Program-made: the position numbers and the translations under genes
Part shown: positions 19,386 through 27,905 of the stretch, one piece after another
Layout of the letters: each line of letters begins with the position of its first letter
Position numbering within the stretch: position 1 is the first letter of the stretch
The notes under the pieces: generated by a model
Database searches by the model: none
What the model saw: the letters and a program-made list of their open reading frames with translations, nothing else
What the model was told of the DNA's origin: nothing
NCBI GenBank assembly: GCA_003427395.1
Contig: BFEA01000391.1
Coordinates: 1,250,917-1,281,327, forward strand
Length of the DNA stretch: 30,411 nt
Origin: Chara braunii
Taxonomy: Eukaryota; Streptophyta; Charophyceae; Charales; Characeae
Direction: 5' to 3'

Positions 19386-19747
19386 GGCTCTTTAGAATAC
19401 CGCCACACCATTTGTCCACCCCATAGGTACCACCATCATTTGGACCAGCCCCAAAGGTGTGTGCATCGCGGTCATATGTCTATTCATGTACTACAATGGG
19501 ATCTCATCATAGCCCGAGAAGAGATCGCAGATCGAGTAGATCGAGCGACCCGCCGATCCTTCCGCGAGTAGATCCGCCTCAGGTATAGACCCCACATCCC
19601 ATATGGTGACCACGTCGGTCCTTTGGAGATTTTGGATCCACCTCAATTTGTTGCTACCCTCTTTTCTCAGAAAGAACCACTTGTTAGAATAGGCGCTCTC
19701 ACAAGGTTCCGCGACAAACGTCCTTATCTTCTATTTGATGAAGGTCA
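19386..19747 (-). pseudogene. pol: R3 reverse transcriptase, finger and palm start, degenerate
   Basis: Read in one frame with stops. Visible pieces are NKWFFLRKEGSNKLRWIQNL (finger), IYSICDLFSGYDEIP (first catalytic Asp intact), MHTPLGLVQMMVVPMGWTNG (motif B region). Stops are TAG at 19733-19731, TAG at 19493-19491 and TAA at 19394-19392. A shift of one base near 19750 separates it from the pol N-terminal segment. Together with the next segment this makes a complete but non-functional RT. Confidence 0.8.
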
Positions 19748-20164
19748 TTATCTCCTCCTTCTCTTTTTGCGCATACTTCCATTGGGGTCTATCTTTCCAA
19801 GGTACGTGAGGGATCGTATGGATCCGGGCGGGTTAGCATACCTCGGGTCGATCCTCCCTCTCTCTGAATCGTCGAAGGTTATGGCCTTGTCGCAATCCCT
19901 AAGGGTCATTGCTACATATTCCTTCTCTCGTTCCGTGAGGTTTCCGTCCCCTATGTCCATTTTAGCTAGCCTATCGGTCATTATCCTCTGCCCCTCGGTC
20001 TCCTTCCGCTTCCGAATGATATCGGCTATCTCCTCTTCCGATATCGAGGTTTCCCCCGTTCTATCCCGGCTGACCACGACGGGTTTTACTTTCTTCGCCA
20101 TGGTTTTATGCTTCTTAATTCCGCCAGCTAGAAGGATTCCTCCAAAAAAGACAGCCTTACGCAC
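19748..20164 (-). pseudogene. pol: R3 pol N-terminal segment (protease-RT linker)
   Basis: This frame overlaps the end of gag-pro by 37 bases and lies in the -1 frame. It holds charged helices (SEEEIADIIRKRKETEG, LTEREKEYVAM) and then AITFDDSERGRIDPRY and GSIRSLTYLGKIDP, typical of the region just before RT in Ty3/gypsy Pol. The first internal ATG is at 20102 (MAKKVKPVVV); entry by frameshifting or by that ATG are both possible. It loses frame near 19750. Confidence 0.7.
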
Positions 20165-21948
20165 CCACCGAATTCTTCCTCTTCGCCCTTTTTCTCATAC
20201 CCTACCCCATTGATTATAATTCGGTCCCCAACATCTTCGACATCTACCCTGTCCCCCGGGGGTTCCCTCTCGGCGAAGGGGGATTCTTCTAGTTGGACCC
20301 GACACACTCGTGACTGGGCATCCCTCCTCCTTGGAATACTGGTTCTGTTCCGCTCGTCTTGAGCATCCACAGTCCTTAGGACCACTTGGATCCCGTCCGG
20401 ACTTTGGATCGAGAGGGTCTGACTCCCTTTCGGAAGGTCGACTGTGGTAGCGTGGACCACGCTCAGCCAAGTTCTCCCGAGGATCAACTCGGAAGAACAC
20501 TCCTTCACCGAGAAAATTGGTATCGTAGCTTCCACTCCTGTGACCTCAATCAAGGAGTTGTGACATACCCCTTCCGCCAGTTGGAGCTTGTTGTCCTCAA
20601 CTACCATGGACATGGATACCCCTTTATCCACTTCTAACCCCAGCTCCCTCGCAATGGAGTCTCGACATACGGTGGATTCGGACCCATTGTCCACTAAGGC
20701 TCTCATCTTTTTTCCACTCACTACGGCTTGGAGCTGGCCGCTCCCCAATACATAGAATTTTTTGGCCTCTTCCTCCGAGAAGAAACTCGTTGGCAGTTCT
20801 TCCATTGTGATCCGAGAAGATTGCACCTCTTCCTTGGCGGGCCCATCCCCAGGAACGGTTGGCCCTCCTGCGAGTGGAATTCTCACCTTTTTAGTGATGC
20901 TCAGGAGCTCGTCTCGGGCGCTCTTGCTTGCCGCTAAGTACTCCAGAAGAGTGCACTGCATTGGCTGCATTAGAGTCCTCCGAAGGGGTGCAATCGTGTC
21001 TATCTCGTCCAAGGTGCACTTCATCTCGAACTTCTTTGGTCCTTTCTTCCGAGGCGATTTTGGTGAGGTAGGTTCTTCCCCCTTCCTTTCCTCTACGGCT
21101 TTAGCATCGACCATTGGTTGTTTGCCGTCATCACTCCTCTTTCCTCCATCCACTGCCGAGTTTTCCTTGCTTTTAGATGATCCTGCCCCAACTTGGGTTC
21201 TCACTCTCAGACACGGTTCCTCTTCTTCGGGCTTGGCCTCAATGAACCTGATGCTAGATACTTGCGGCTCCCTTATGGACACGCCTCCCGGTGCCTCCGT
21301 CATTTGGACGCGGGATGAGTTGGAGGTTCCCCCAACCTCAGGCTTCTTCCCCAGCCTTGCCTCTTGAAGGGCTATCCTTTTGTCCATATTTACCTTCATC
21401 GAGGGATAGAAGGAGACCGCCTCTCCATCATCCCCCCAAACAACCCACTTATTCTCATTCAATTTTACCACCCCTAACCTTAGGGCTTCAGTAAGGTGAG
21501 GGCACTCCCGCTTGATGTGACCATCTTCATTGCAATAGACACACCCGCTTCGAGGTGGCAGATAGTTAGGACGAGGGGCCACTTGAGGTGCCGCCCCCAT
21601 GGTTGGCGAAGGGACGGGAGGCTGCGGTGCTCTAGCGTGACTTACCTCGGGATGAGTCCCCGCGGCCCTAGGTTGGGGAGGGTCTCCCCACCTTCCATCC
21701 CTCGCATCCTTCCAACGGGAGTTCCCCCATTCCAAGACCCGATTCCCTCCAGCTTCTCGGTCGTTCCTCCAGTTCCCTTGGTTACCGGGTTTGTTCCGCC
21801 AACCCATGGGTCCTCCTCCCCAGCGTTGTCCGGGAGGCCCAGGAGGCTGCCTCTCGTTCCCGCGAGGATCGTCGTTCCTTTGAGTACGCATACTCCGGAG
21901 TGCCATGTCTAGACTCTCCTTCATGTACTCTCGCACGTCCATTCCTCC
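20128..21948 (-). CDS. gag-pro: R3 Gag C-terminal region: nucleocapsid and protease
   Basis: 604 codons open from the ATG at 21942, but this ATG is not the real start: a TGA at 21951-21949 just upstream cuts it from the capsid region. Residues 20-130 are Arg/Gly/Pro-rich. A perfect CCHC knuckle, CVYCNEDGHIKREC, lies at residues 134-147 and would bind element RNA. A charged linker follows (about 230-310). The protease lies at about 395-520: KKMRALVDNGSESTV (active-site Asp 418 in Asp-Asn-Gly, not the usual Asp-Ser/Thr-Gly) and ELILGRTWLSVV, the second conserved strand. It ends in an acidic stretch at the frameshift site. The length and lack of internal stops contrast with the rest of R3. Confidence 0.8.
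   Translation of the reverse strand, partial: GGMDVREYMKESLDMALRSMRTQRNDDPRGNERQPPGPPGQRWGGGPMGWRNKPGNQGNWRNDREAGGNRVLEWGNSRWKDARDGRWGDPPQPRAAGTHPEVSHARAPQPPVPSPTMGAAPQVAPRPNYLPPRSGCVYCNEDGHIKRECPHLTEALRLGVVKLNENKWVVWGDDGEAVSFYPSMKVNMDKRIALQEARLGKKPEVGGTSNSSRVQMTEAPGGVSIREPQVSSIRFIEAKPEEEEPCLRVRTQVGAGSSKSKENSAVDGGKRSDDGKQPMVDAKAVEERKGEEPTSPKSPRKKGPKKFEMKCTLDEIDTIAPLRRTLMQPMQCTLLEYLAASKSARDELLSITKKVRIPLAGGPTVPGDGPAKEEVQSSRITMEELPTSFFSEEEAKKFYVLGSGQLQAVVSGKKMRALVDNGSESTVCRDSIARELGLEVDKGVSMSMVVEDNKLQLAEGVCHNSLIEVTGVEATIPIFSVKECSSELILGRTWLSVVHATTVDLPKGSQTLSIQSPDGIQVVLRTVDAQDERNRTSIPRRRDAQSRVCRVQLEESPFAEREPPGDRVDVEDVGDRIIINGVGYEKKGEEEEFGGCVRLSFLEESF
20143..20149 (-). promoter_or_regulatory. Candidate -1 ribosomal frameshift site
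   Basis: In the gag-pro frame the minus strand reads TCT TTT TTG GAG, giving the heptamer T TTT TTG in the X XXY YYZ phase. The gag-pro stop TAG follows 13 bases later (20130-20128). Slipping back one base leads directly into the pol frame. The heptamer matches the known U UUU UUG slippery class. No downstream pseudoknot was worked out. Confidence 0.55.
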
Positions 21949-22659
21949 TCACGTAAAGACCACCTCGGCGACTCTTTCGAAATTCGCAGAATCTCTAGGG
22001 GCCCTCTCGAGAACCTCCTTCCTCTTTTCCTTAGGCAGGCAACATGAACATCACACACTTGTCTACTTCCGATAGCATCCCTCTATCCACCAAAGCTTGC
22101 GACAAACATTTGAATCTCCGAGTAAATGCCACCAGGCTCTCTTGCTCCCCCTCGTGACCCGACGCAACCCTTCTATCATGGGGATCAGATCGTCACATGC
22201 GAAGATCCGCAATAAGCTGCTCTTGAAGGTTTTCCACCTCCCATCTGCCGGGTATATTGCCCTAATGGCCTGGTCCAGTTCCGGGTCCGAATGTTGTATA
22301 AAGTGGTCGATCCATTCTTTCTCCGAAAACTTCTTCCGGTAGGCGTAACTCTCTCATTTCTCTACGAACCCGGTCACGTCCCTTCCATTAAAGTACAGCG
22401 ACTCCAGTCCCAGGTTCACATCGTAGTAGGGGACTCTTCGGTTGTTATATCGACGGAAGTAAGGACCTTCTGCCGGCCCATCTATCACTGGATCGTAGGG
22501 TTTGTACCAAGCAGGGTCTAAATCTTCCATCCGAGGTCGAGCCTTCGGAGGTCCCCACGGTTCCTCCTCACGGCGGCCTCTATCACCCGGGTCTTCGCGT
22601 TCCCAACGCACGGTTTCTTGAAACCTAAACCCCTTCCAGACATCCCCGAATCCTCCCAC
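21949..22659 (-). pseudogene. gag: R3 Gag capsid region
   Basis: Capsid-like helical text: YDVNLGLESLYFNGRDVTGF, then after a stop (TGA 22356-22354) FSEKEWIDHFIQHSDPELDQ, AIRAIYPADGRWKTFKSSLL, then in a shifted frame ESLVAFTRRFKCLSQALVD and SEVDKCVMFMLP, and in another KEKRKEVLERAPRDSANFER. The order fits Ty3/gypsy Gag capsid. At least two one-base shifts (near 22170 and 22045) and two stops (22354, 21949) break it. It would assemble the virus-like particle. Confidence 0.75.
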
Positions 22660-23187
22660 ATTCCTTTCCTACCGCTTCGTCCTGTACCCACGTGGAACCG
22701 GTCTCTCTCCCTGCCCATCTTCGTGGTCCTCCCCCAATTTCTGTTGGTCGTTCTTCTCCTAGTTCCCTCCTCCTTAGGCTCCCTTCTTCGCCCCTCCTCG
22801 GCGCCCAACACCCAGCCCTATCACGAGGGAATTGCTGCCCCTCATCGGCTCTCTCTTCCACGTCCCCATGACCCGCCCATCGGATTTCGACTGGGAAGCC
22901 CCTCGTGGCTTCTGCCATCCTTTCTCTTACTGGTATTCGCGGCTCCATTTCCCGGTGCAAACGCTCTTCGGAATTCACTTGCAGCTCCTTAGTTCTCTCT
23001 CCAAAGGGTGCCTCCGTGCTTTTTAAGGTCCTACCAATAACTTTCATCCCCTCGGTCACTCCTTTGGCTGACTTGCTTAATCTTGCACCTAACTTGGTAT
23101 CCTCTTCGGTTCGCCCCATGTCAGTGGTCTTAGGTGATCGGGCGACTCCGTGCTCCACCACGCTTTCATGCACCCTATCACCAATCT
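22625..23187 (-). pseudogene. R3 probable Gag N-terminal region
   Basis: An open frame of about 180 codons, highly charged, starting shortly after ORF l. Early text (KTTDMGRTEEDTKLGARLSK, SAKGVTEGMKVIGRTL) looks helical; the later part is Arg/Glu/Gly-rich. Two other frames are also open over 22518-22811 and 22354-22659, and the latter runs into the capsid region, so one or two shifts probably occurred here. There is no clear ATG at the frame start (GTG at 23173). A matrix-like role is inferred from position only. Confidence 0.45.
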
Positions 23188-24003
23188 CTAGTTGCTTTCC
23201 TTGCTAGTGTCACTCTCTTGTCCTTCTGCCTCGTTACTCTCTTCCGAGCTTTTCTCCCCCTCACTTGATTCTTGTTCCTTACTATCACCTCCGGACTCTT
23301 CGCTAGTCACGGTCCACCAAGAGTCGCGTAATCTTTTCTCTTTGCAAGCAGTTAGCGCTAGGTTGGCAATCTCTAGCTCAGAAATGCCCCGAATCCTTTC
23401 CTGAGAACACCATTTAATCAGCCTTCTATCTACTTCTTCGGCCGGCCCCGAGAACAGGGGTTTGATGAAGTCGCCGACTAATGCCCACCACTCGAAGTCC
23501 GTATGCTCTAGAGACTCCCAACATAGGGTGAACAGTTCATGTCCCTTTTCTTCTCCTAGGGGGAATTTTTTTATTATTTGCCCTCTAATTTGGGTCTTCC
23601 TTACCGAGGCGTCGTCAGGGTAAAGCAAACGGTAAGCCCAAGCAGGCACTTCCCAGGTCCGGCCGTGGGCAGCTCTCGAGACCTCTCCCCTCCCTCGGTA
23701 CTCAACCTTATCCACCACACGCCCTTCTGCTACTCCCCCTCTCAACCTTCTATGTCGGTTTTGGGCTATCCCCGCGATACCCAGCGGGTCCTTTCCTCCA
23801 AATAACTCGGTCGCAAAGAACTGCCTATCGTCGGGAGACAGGAAGATTTCAGCCTTTCGCGTGCGGGTACCTCCCTCGGAAACTATCGAAAAACGGACTA
23901 TCGTTTTCTGCCCGTAGTTCTCGAAAAACTTCGTAATAGCCTCTCTTATCTCCCTAATCTTGGGGAGAGTTACTCCATACCTAGCCCCCGATTTCCAAGC
24001 CAT
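23188..24003 (-). CDS. R3 ORF l: two-module accessory protein, acidic tail
   Basis: No known function. The first ATG is at 24003 (MAWKSGARYG), giving about 271 residues; it is intact. It is clearly related to ORF i: both have TLPK near the N-terminus, then VRFSIVSEGG and AEIFLSPDD (i: VRLSVSSEEG and ANIFLSKEG), GGKDPL (i: LGEDPL), VPAWAYRLLYPDD (i: VPRFILERVYPSE), FTLCWESLE (i: LLSWCLGNP), and ISELEIANLALTACKEKRLR (i: LDPADLIRIAIACRRRNLR). Unique here is a Ser/Glu-rich tail of about 45 residues (ESSEGEKSSEESNEAEG). The last ORF before gag. It might be a nuclear or structural accessory factor, but nothing in the sequence shows which. Confidence 0.7.
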   Translation of the reverse strand: MAWKSGARYGVTLPKIREIREAITKFFENYGQKTIVRFSIVSEGGTRTRKAEIFLSPDDRQFFATELFGGKDPLGIAGIAQNRHRRLRGGVAEGRVVDKVEYRGRGEVSRAAHGRTWEVPAWAYRLLYPDDASVRKTQIRGQIIKKFPLGEEKGHELFTLCWESLEHTDFEWWALVGDFIKPLFSGPAEEVDRRLIKWCSQERIRGISELEIANLALTACKEKRLRDSWWTVTSEESGGDSKEQESSEGEKSSEESNEAEGQESDTSKESN

Positions 24004-24364
24004 TTCCAAGGCCGCGACAGGGTTTCCCCTGTCTTTCGACCGCCTCTGCTAACGAATCCTCACACCTCCCTCGAGCTCTCTCGCCTTGGACGAGCATCGT
24101 TTGACGCAAAGCTTTCTCGTATTCTCCCGTCCTATCCCACTCGAGCAGGTGCAACTTGGCTTTGAAGGGAGTCCCAAGCCACCTAGAGTCTTCCTCAAAT
24201 TTTCTCTCAACTTCTAACAAAGGTTCCCTCCACGTCCTAGAGAATCGTACTCCTCTCGCTTTTCTAATAAAAACAGAAAACCTAGCCAATGTGGTCCAGG
24301 ACCTCCTTTTCCACAAAGCTAGTCGCTGGACCTCGACGAGGAATTCCTTTTTGGCTTGCGCCAC
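23981..24364 (-). pseudogene. R3 ORF k: helical fragment, probably with j
   Basis: About 125 open codons following a TAA; it has no good ATG at its start (GTG at 24364). The text is helical and basic: EFLVEVQRLALWKRRSW, ARFSVFIRKARG, REPLLEVERKFEED, then WLGTPFKAKLHLLEW, which recalls the LGLPFRALWVLY phrase of ORF f, so it may be a C-terminal module of the same family. It overlaps ORF l by about 23 bases in another frame. Function unknown. Confidence 0.45.
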
Positions 24365-24450
24365 TTAGTCCTCTCCAAGCCCTGGGCTAAGCTCCGCTCC
24401 CCCTTCCACTTCGACCTCGGCCCCGTCGTCACGCGTCTCTAATCCCCAAG

Positions 24451-24678
24451 TTATCGAGTTAGAGGCGAAGGTAGCTCACATGTCGATCTTCCCTCCCGGA
24501 GCAGCTCCTCCTTTAATTCGTCGAAGATCTTAACCGTGGCTGCCTCAAGTAACTTGATCTTGCGCAAAGACCCCGACCTCGATCTCCTCTCCTCTTCCCA
24601 GCAAAGGATCAGGATTCTATACACTTTTGCCCTCACCCTCTCTAGTCCCACCAGTTCTCTGGTATCAGGCTCGCTCAT
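24451..24678 (-). CDS. R3 ORF j: short helical ORF
   Basis: 75 codons from ATG 24678 (MSEPDTREL), overlapping the end of ORF i by 14 bases. Helical, with VYRILILCWEEERRSRSG and KLLEAATVKIFDELKEELL. One frame over, the text continues as an acidic stretch (DDGAEVEVEGGAELSPG) up to the TAA before k, so j and k were probably one ORF broken by a shift and a stop. No family recognised. Confidence 0.45.
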   Translation of the reverse strand: MSEPDTRELVGLERVRAKVYRILILCWEEERRSRSGSLRKIKLLEAATVKIFDELKEELLREGRSTCELPSPLTR

Positions 24679-25417
24679 GTCTCAAGTTCCTTCGCCGGCA
24701 CGCAATCGCGATTCGAATGAGATCCGCGGGGTCTAATCCTTCTAACCCCGTCTCGCGGATCTTTCCCAAATACCTCCACGAGATGGTCGACACCCTCACG
24801 TGCCGACCCCAGCCCTCGAAGGCGTAGCCCAAGTCCTCTAGTGACGACCAATCGTCCTGGTAGGGATTTCCAAGGCACCACGATAGCAGGGCGTGGAGGT
24901 CCGATCTCGTGAACCGAAATTGGTTCAAGATCAAAATCCTACGCTCTACTGCCCTTTTGACCGCTTCGGAGGGGTAGACCCGCTCAAGGATGAAACGAGG
25001 GACTCCTACAGGGTTACTGTCGACAAATAGCGGTACCTCTTCCCAACCCGCGTATGTCACTCGACATATCCTTTGGTACCTTTCTCGAGGACTCACCTCC
25101 TCCACTAGGTTCTCTAGACGTCCTTGTACCGCTCGTGCGTCTAAGAGCGGATCCTCCCCCAACTTCAAACTACGGACCACCTCTAGGAGACCCTCCTTTG
25201 AAAGGAATATATTGGCTTCTCCGATCACCAACCCCTCCTCGCTACTCACTGACAACCGAACGAACGCCTTCCCTCGGCGGATTTCAGACACTTCCCTTCG
25301 AACGCTTCTCGTCGGACTCTCTAGGTTTGCCTTTGGTAATGTGATGTAGACGATCTCCCCCGCCTCTTCTATAGGCTCTATCGAAGCCCAAAGAGTTCCG
25401 GGAATTCCCCTTATCAT
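24665..25417 (-). CDS. R3 ORF i: two-module accessory protein
   Basis: Intact, 250 codons from the ATG at 25417 (MIRGIPG; an in-frame GTG precedes it). The ATG shares its A with the TGA of ORF h (TGATG), and MIR is also how ORF g begins. N-terminal module (to about residue 110): ITLPKANLESPTRS, VRLSVSSEEG, GEANIFLSKEGLLEVV, LKLGEDPLL. C-terminal helical module: VPLFVDSNPVGVPRFILERV, LHALLSWCLGNPYQDD, then LRHERA at the end. Homologous to ORF l over almost the full length. No catalytic motif or membrane segment is visible and I recognise no function. Conserved Trp and Leu spacing suggests selection in the past. Confidence 0.75.
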   Translation of the reverse strand: MIRGIPGTLWASIEPIEEAGEIVYITLPKANLESPTRSVRREVSEIRRGKAFVRLSVSSEEGLVIGEANIFLSKEGLLEVVRSLKLGEDPLLDARAVQGRLENLVEEVSPRERYQRICRVTYAGWEEVPLFVDSNPVGVPRFILERVYPSEAVKRAVERRILILNQFRFTRSDLHALLSWCLGNPYQDDWSSLEDLGYAFEGWGRHVRVSTISWRYLGKIRETGLEGLDPADLIRIAIACRRRNLRHERA

Positions 25418-26151
25418 CACCTCGCCCGAGCCTCGTACCCCTTCCGATTAGTCACTTGCTCTTCCCCAAAGAGGCGGGCATACGGGACGTCAGCAACGTG
25501 AGCTCTCACCCCCTCAAACTCCTTTAACCTCTCGAATATAGGCGCTAGCTCTCTCCTAAGGGGAACCCCTGCGTCGACACACCGAGTGTAGAGCCAAAAT
25601 AGCCCTTGCGTCCGCACCCCGGATCGTTGTGCGGTTCGAAGTACCTCTACTACTCTCCCTTCTGGGTCCCGTAGGAGCGATCGCACCAAGAATTCGGGCA
25701 AGGCTGCGTGGATCACCTTGGAAGCTCGAAGGACTTCGCCTGGCTCAGCGAAGGACACCTGCGTCCACGACTCAAAAGTCCCTTCCTCGTAACTGTTTAG
25801 TACAAGCTCGTTTGCTACCTTCTTTGCGGACTCAAGGTGCTCCGTATGAGTCTCTAGACCGGTCACTAAACCTTTCCAAACTTCGGTCTACGAACCTTCG
25901 TCGAGGAATACCGTAGCCTGGACCTCTAGGAATCGTCCTAGGTGAGGCAGACCTCCCCTTTGCACCCCTTCCTTCCAGGTAAGTCGACGAGCTCGGACCC
26001 ACACGTAAGCACCTTCTCCGATGTTCTCTCCCCTCTCAATACTCATCCAGTAGGAAGTCACGCGGGGGTCCCCAGGGATCAAGACCTGGCCTCCGTCACC
26101 GGCCTCTATCGTTCCTACCACTCCATTTTCGCTGAGCGCAAACCTTATCAT
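25417..26151 (-). pseudogene. R3 ORF g-h: two-module accessory protein with one stop
   Basis: One frame of about 244 codons from ATG 26151 (MIRFALSENG) to TGA at 25417, broken only by TAG at 25890-25888. N-terminal module: EGAYVWVRARRLTWKEG and LEVQATVFLDEGS. After the stop: TGLETHTEHLESAKKVA, then the helical module ALPEFLVRSLLRDPEGRVVE, GLFWLYTRCVDAGVPLRREL, which matches ORF f (PDFVFLSTYEERVVKLL, ALWVLYTHCLDQGIPLRRKL). Its start overlaps the likely original stop of f (ATGA) and its stop overlaps the start of i (TGATG). Function unknown. Confidence 0.65.
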
Positions 26152-26804
26152 CTACCGATGTTGTTTTGACAACCCACTCGCGATACTTCTCAGGTGAGAG
26201 CGACAAATTCTTCAAGAGACCCATGCCTCCTAAGAACGCTCCAGAGTTTCCTTCGCAGAGGGATTCCCTGGTCGAGACAGTGAGTGTACAGTACCCACAG
26301 GGCCCTAAATGGCAGGCCTAAATTTCTTCCTCTCTCCAAGAGCTTTACTACCCTTTCCTCGTATGTGCTCAAGAACACAAAGTCCGGGGCCCTCGTGATT
26401 ACCGGGTAGCTTGCCCTCGGGAGCTCACCTGCCCGAGCGAACCTTTCCTCCTCTATCGCCACAAAGCTAAATACCTTTCGGGTCCTAACTATCCACCTCC
26501 TCCTCACTTCCCTTGCTTCTTGGATCAATAGGTCCAGCCCACCCCCTTGGCCTAAGACCAGGGTACTACAACCTTTGCCCAAGCCCCTGGCTCGACGAAG
26601 ATTATTGCGGTGACTTTGAGATGTCGCTCTTCCCCTTACCTCCTCGGATTCTATCCACACAAAATTCCCTCCGAGGGTGATTTCCCCACCTTCCAATCTC
26701 CTCCAATCGGGGACCCTTCCGTTGCTCGGAACCAAGCTAAGAACCCCTCGCTTGTCTAAAGGGGACTTGACAAACTTACCGAGACCCTTGTCAAAAAGAA
26801 CCAT
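26148..26804 (-). pseudogene. R3 ORF f: two-module accessory protein with late stop
   Basis: Opens at ATG 26804 (MVLFDKGLGKF), six bases after ORF e. A TGA at 26192-26190 cuts it after 204 codons. Beyond it the frame stays open for 13 more codons to a TGA that overlaps the ATG of g (ATGA). N-terminal module is diverged (GGNFVWIESEEVRGRA). The C-terminal helical module is the clearest of the set: RAPDFVFLSTYEERVVKLLE, RNLGLPFRALWVLYTHCLDQ, IPLRRKLWSVLRR. Function unknown. Confidence 0.65.
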
Positions 26805-26809
26805 TCATG

Positions 26810-27553
26810 CTAACCTACCCTTTGGCGGACTCCAAATACCCTTTGGTAACGGTAATCTCTCTCGCCTTCACGGTCTCGCTCCGATTCCAAAGAGATTCTT
26901 TCCCGGATCCGGTCGGCCCTAACTCCGTATGGTACTGGGTTATCGTTACAATAGGAGTCGAACCAATAAAGCGACCGAAAGGACATCCCTCTCCTTCTCT
27001 CCCGCCTTATAGACTTTACAACCTTCTCGTACGCGGCCCTCTCCCCACACACTCTCCTGAAGACGTAAGACGGGAATATGGCTTGAACGCAACCCGTAGC
27101 ATGAGGGTATTCCTCGTCCCGAGCACAAGTCACTCGCAAGTGGAACGGCAGGTGGTGCCGTAGGGGTACCTCCTCAAAGATCTGCCTTAGAATAGGCCCC
27201 ACGCGCACCTCTCAATGGTCCGTCCGATACCACCCTAATGCCCAGTGGGTGACGTACTCTACCCAGGCCTCCCGACTCAAATAGATCGTGCCCTCAGCAC
27301 GAACCGACGCTCGTCGGGCCTTCACCCTGTTCCTAGGTCTATTCCTGGTCCACTGATCTCCTTCCCAAATTCCTACCGCAAATCGTGCCCAGAGAAAAAA
27401 CCCCTTTTCGAGCTCTAGGCCTTTCTCGTGTCCGGCTAAATATCTCTTCGTACAATGATCCAAAGGGACGCTGAAGCACTCCCTCTCCTTGTCGAGGTCG
27501 GCCCTTTCGATCTGGATCCCACCGTCGCTAGTCGCTTCCACAATCCTGACCAT
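26810..27553 (-). pseudogene. R3 ORF d-e: two-module accessory protein with one stop
   Basis: One frame of about 247 codons from ATG 27553 (MVRIVEATSDGG), interrupted by TGA at 27214-27212 (Asp-His-stop-Glu-Val), then ending at TAG 26812-26810. N-terminal module: EKGFFLWARFAVGIWEGDQW and AEGTIYLSREAWVEYV, matching g (AYVWVRARRLTWKEG) and i (EANIFLSKEGLLEV). C-terminal module: IFPSYVFRRVCGERAAYEKV and SFRSLYWFDSYCNDNPV, matching f and h. It is the first full-size member after the leader. The length equals g-h and i, which supports reading the two halves as one gene. Confidence 0.65.
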
Positions 27554-27635
27554 GGACTATCTCCTTGACGATCCATACTAACACTTTCCAATCGTCCGAC
27601 CCATCGAGATAGGCCTCCGGTATAGTCGGGGCAGG

Positions 27636-27905
27636 TCACTCTCCTCGTCGGAAGGTCCGGTAACCCAATGTGTAGAAGTACCGGATCCCGTAATTCCCTA
27701 AAAGTTCCCTCTCTTGTTGCGCGTGGCCAATAGCCTCCTCCCAACTACTAAGGAAGTCTTCTCCTCGATCTGTCCCCTCTTCTACATAGAGTGCAATGTC
27801 AAAATCCCCGGTCCACAAGAAGAAGTTGTAACACCACACGTCTACTCCCCCACAACTACCCACGCTAATGCCTGCCGGCTCAAACTCCAAAGCCCCTAGG
27901 CTCAT
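27636..27905 (-). pseudogene. R3 ORF c: short tandem paralogue of b
   Basis: The start is ATG 27905 (MSLGALEF), which overlaps the stop of the unbroken b frame (ATGA). 89 codons to a TGA at 27638-27636. The frame after it still reads PAPTIPEAYLDGSDDWKVLV, matching b, so the gene was longer. Shared with b: GGVDVWCY, FDIALYVEEG, WEEAI, YGIRYFYTLGY. The spacing of equivalent starts is 350 bp, so b and c are a tandem duplication that has diverged widely at the DNA level. Function unknown. Confidence 0.6.

Noticed and set aside
20762-21912. Plus-strand frames of 138 and 201 codons opposite R3 gag-pro
   Set aside because: Antisense shadows of a well-supported minus-strand coding region with zinc knuckle and protease motifs.
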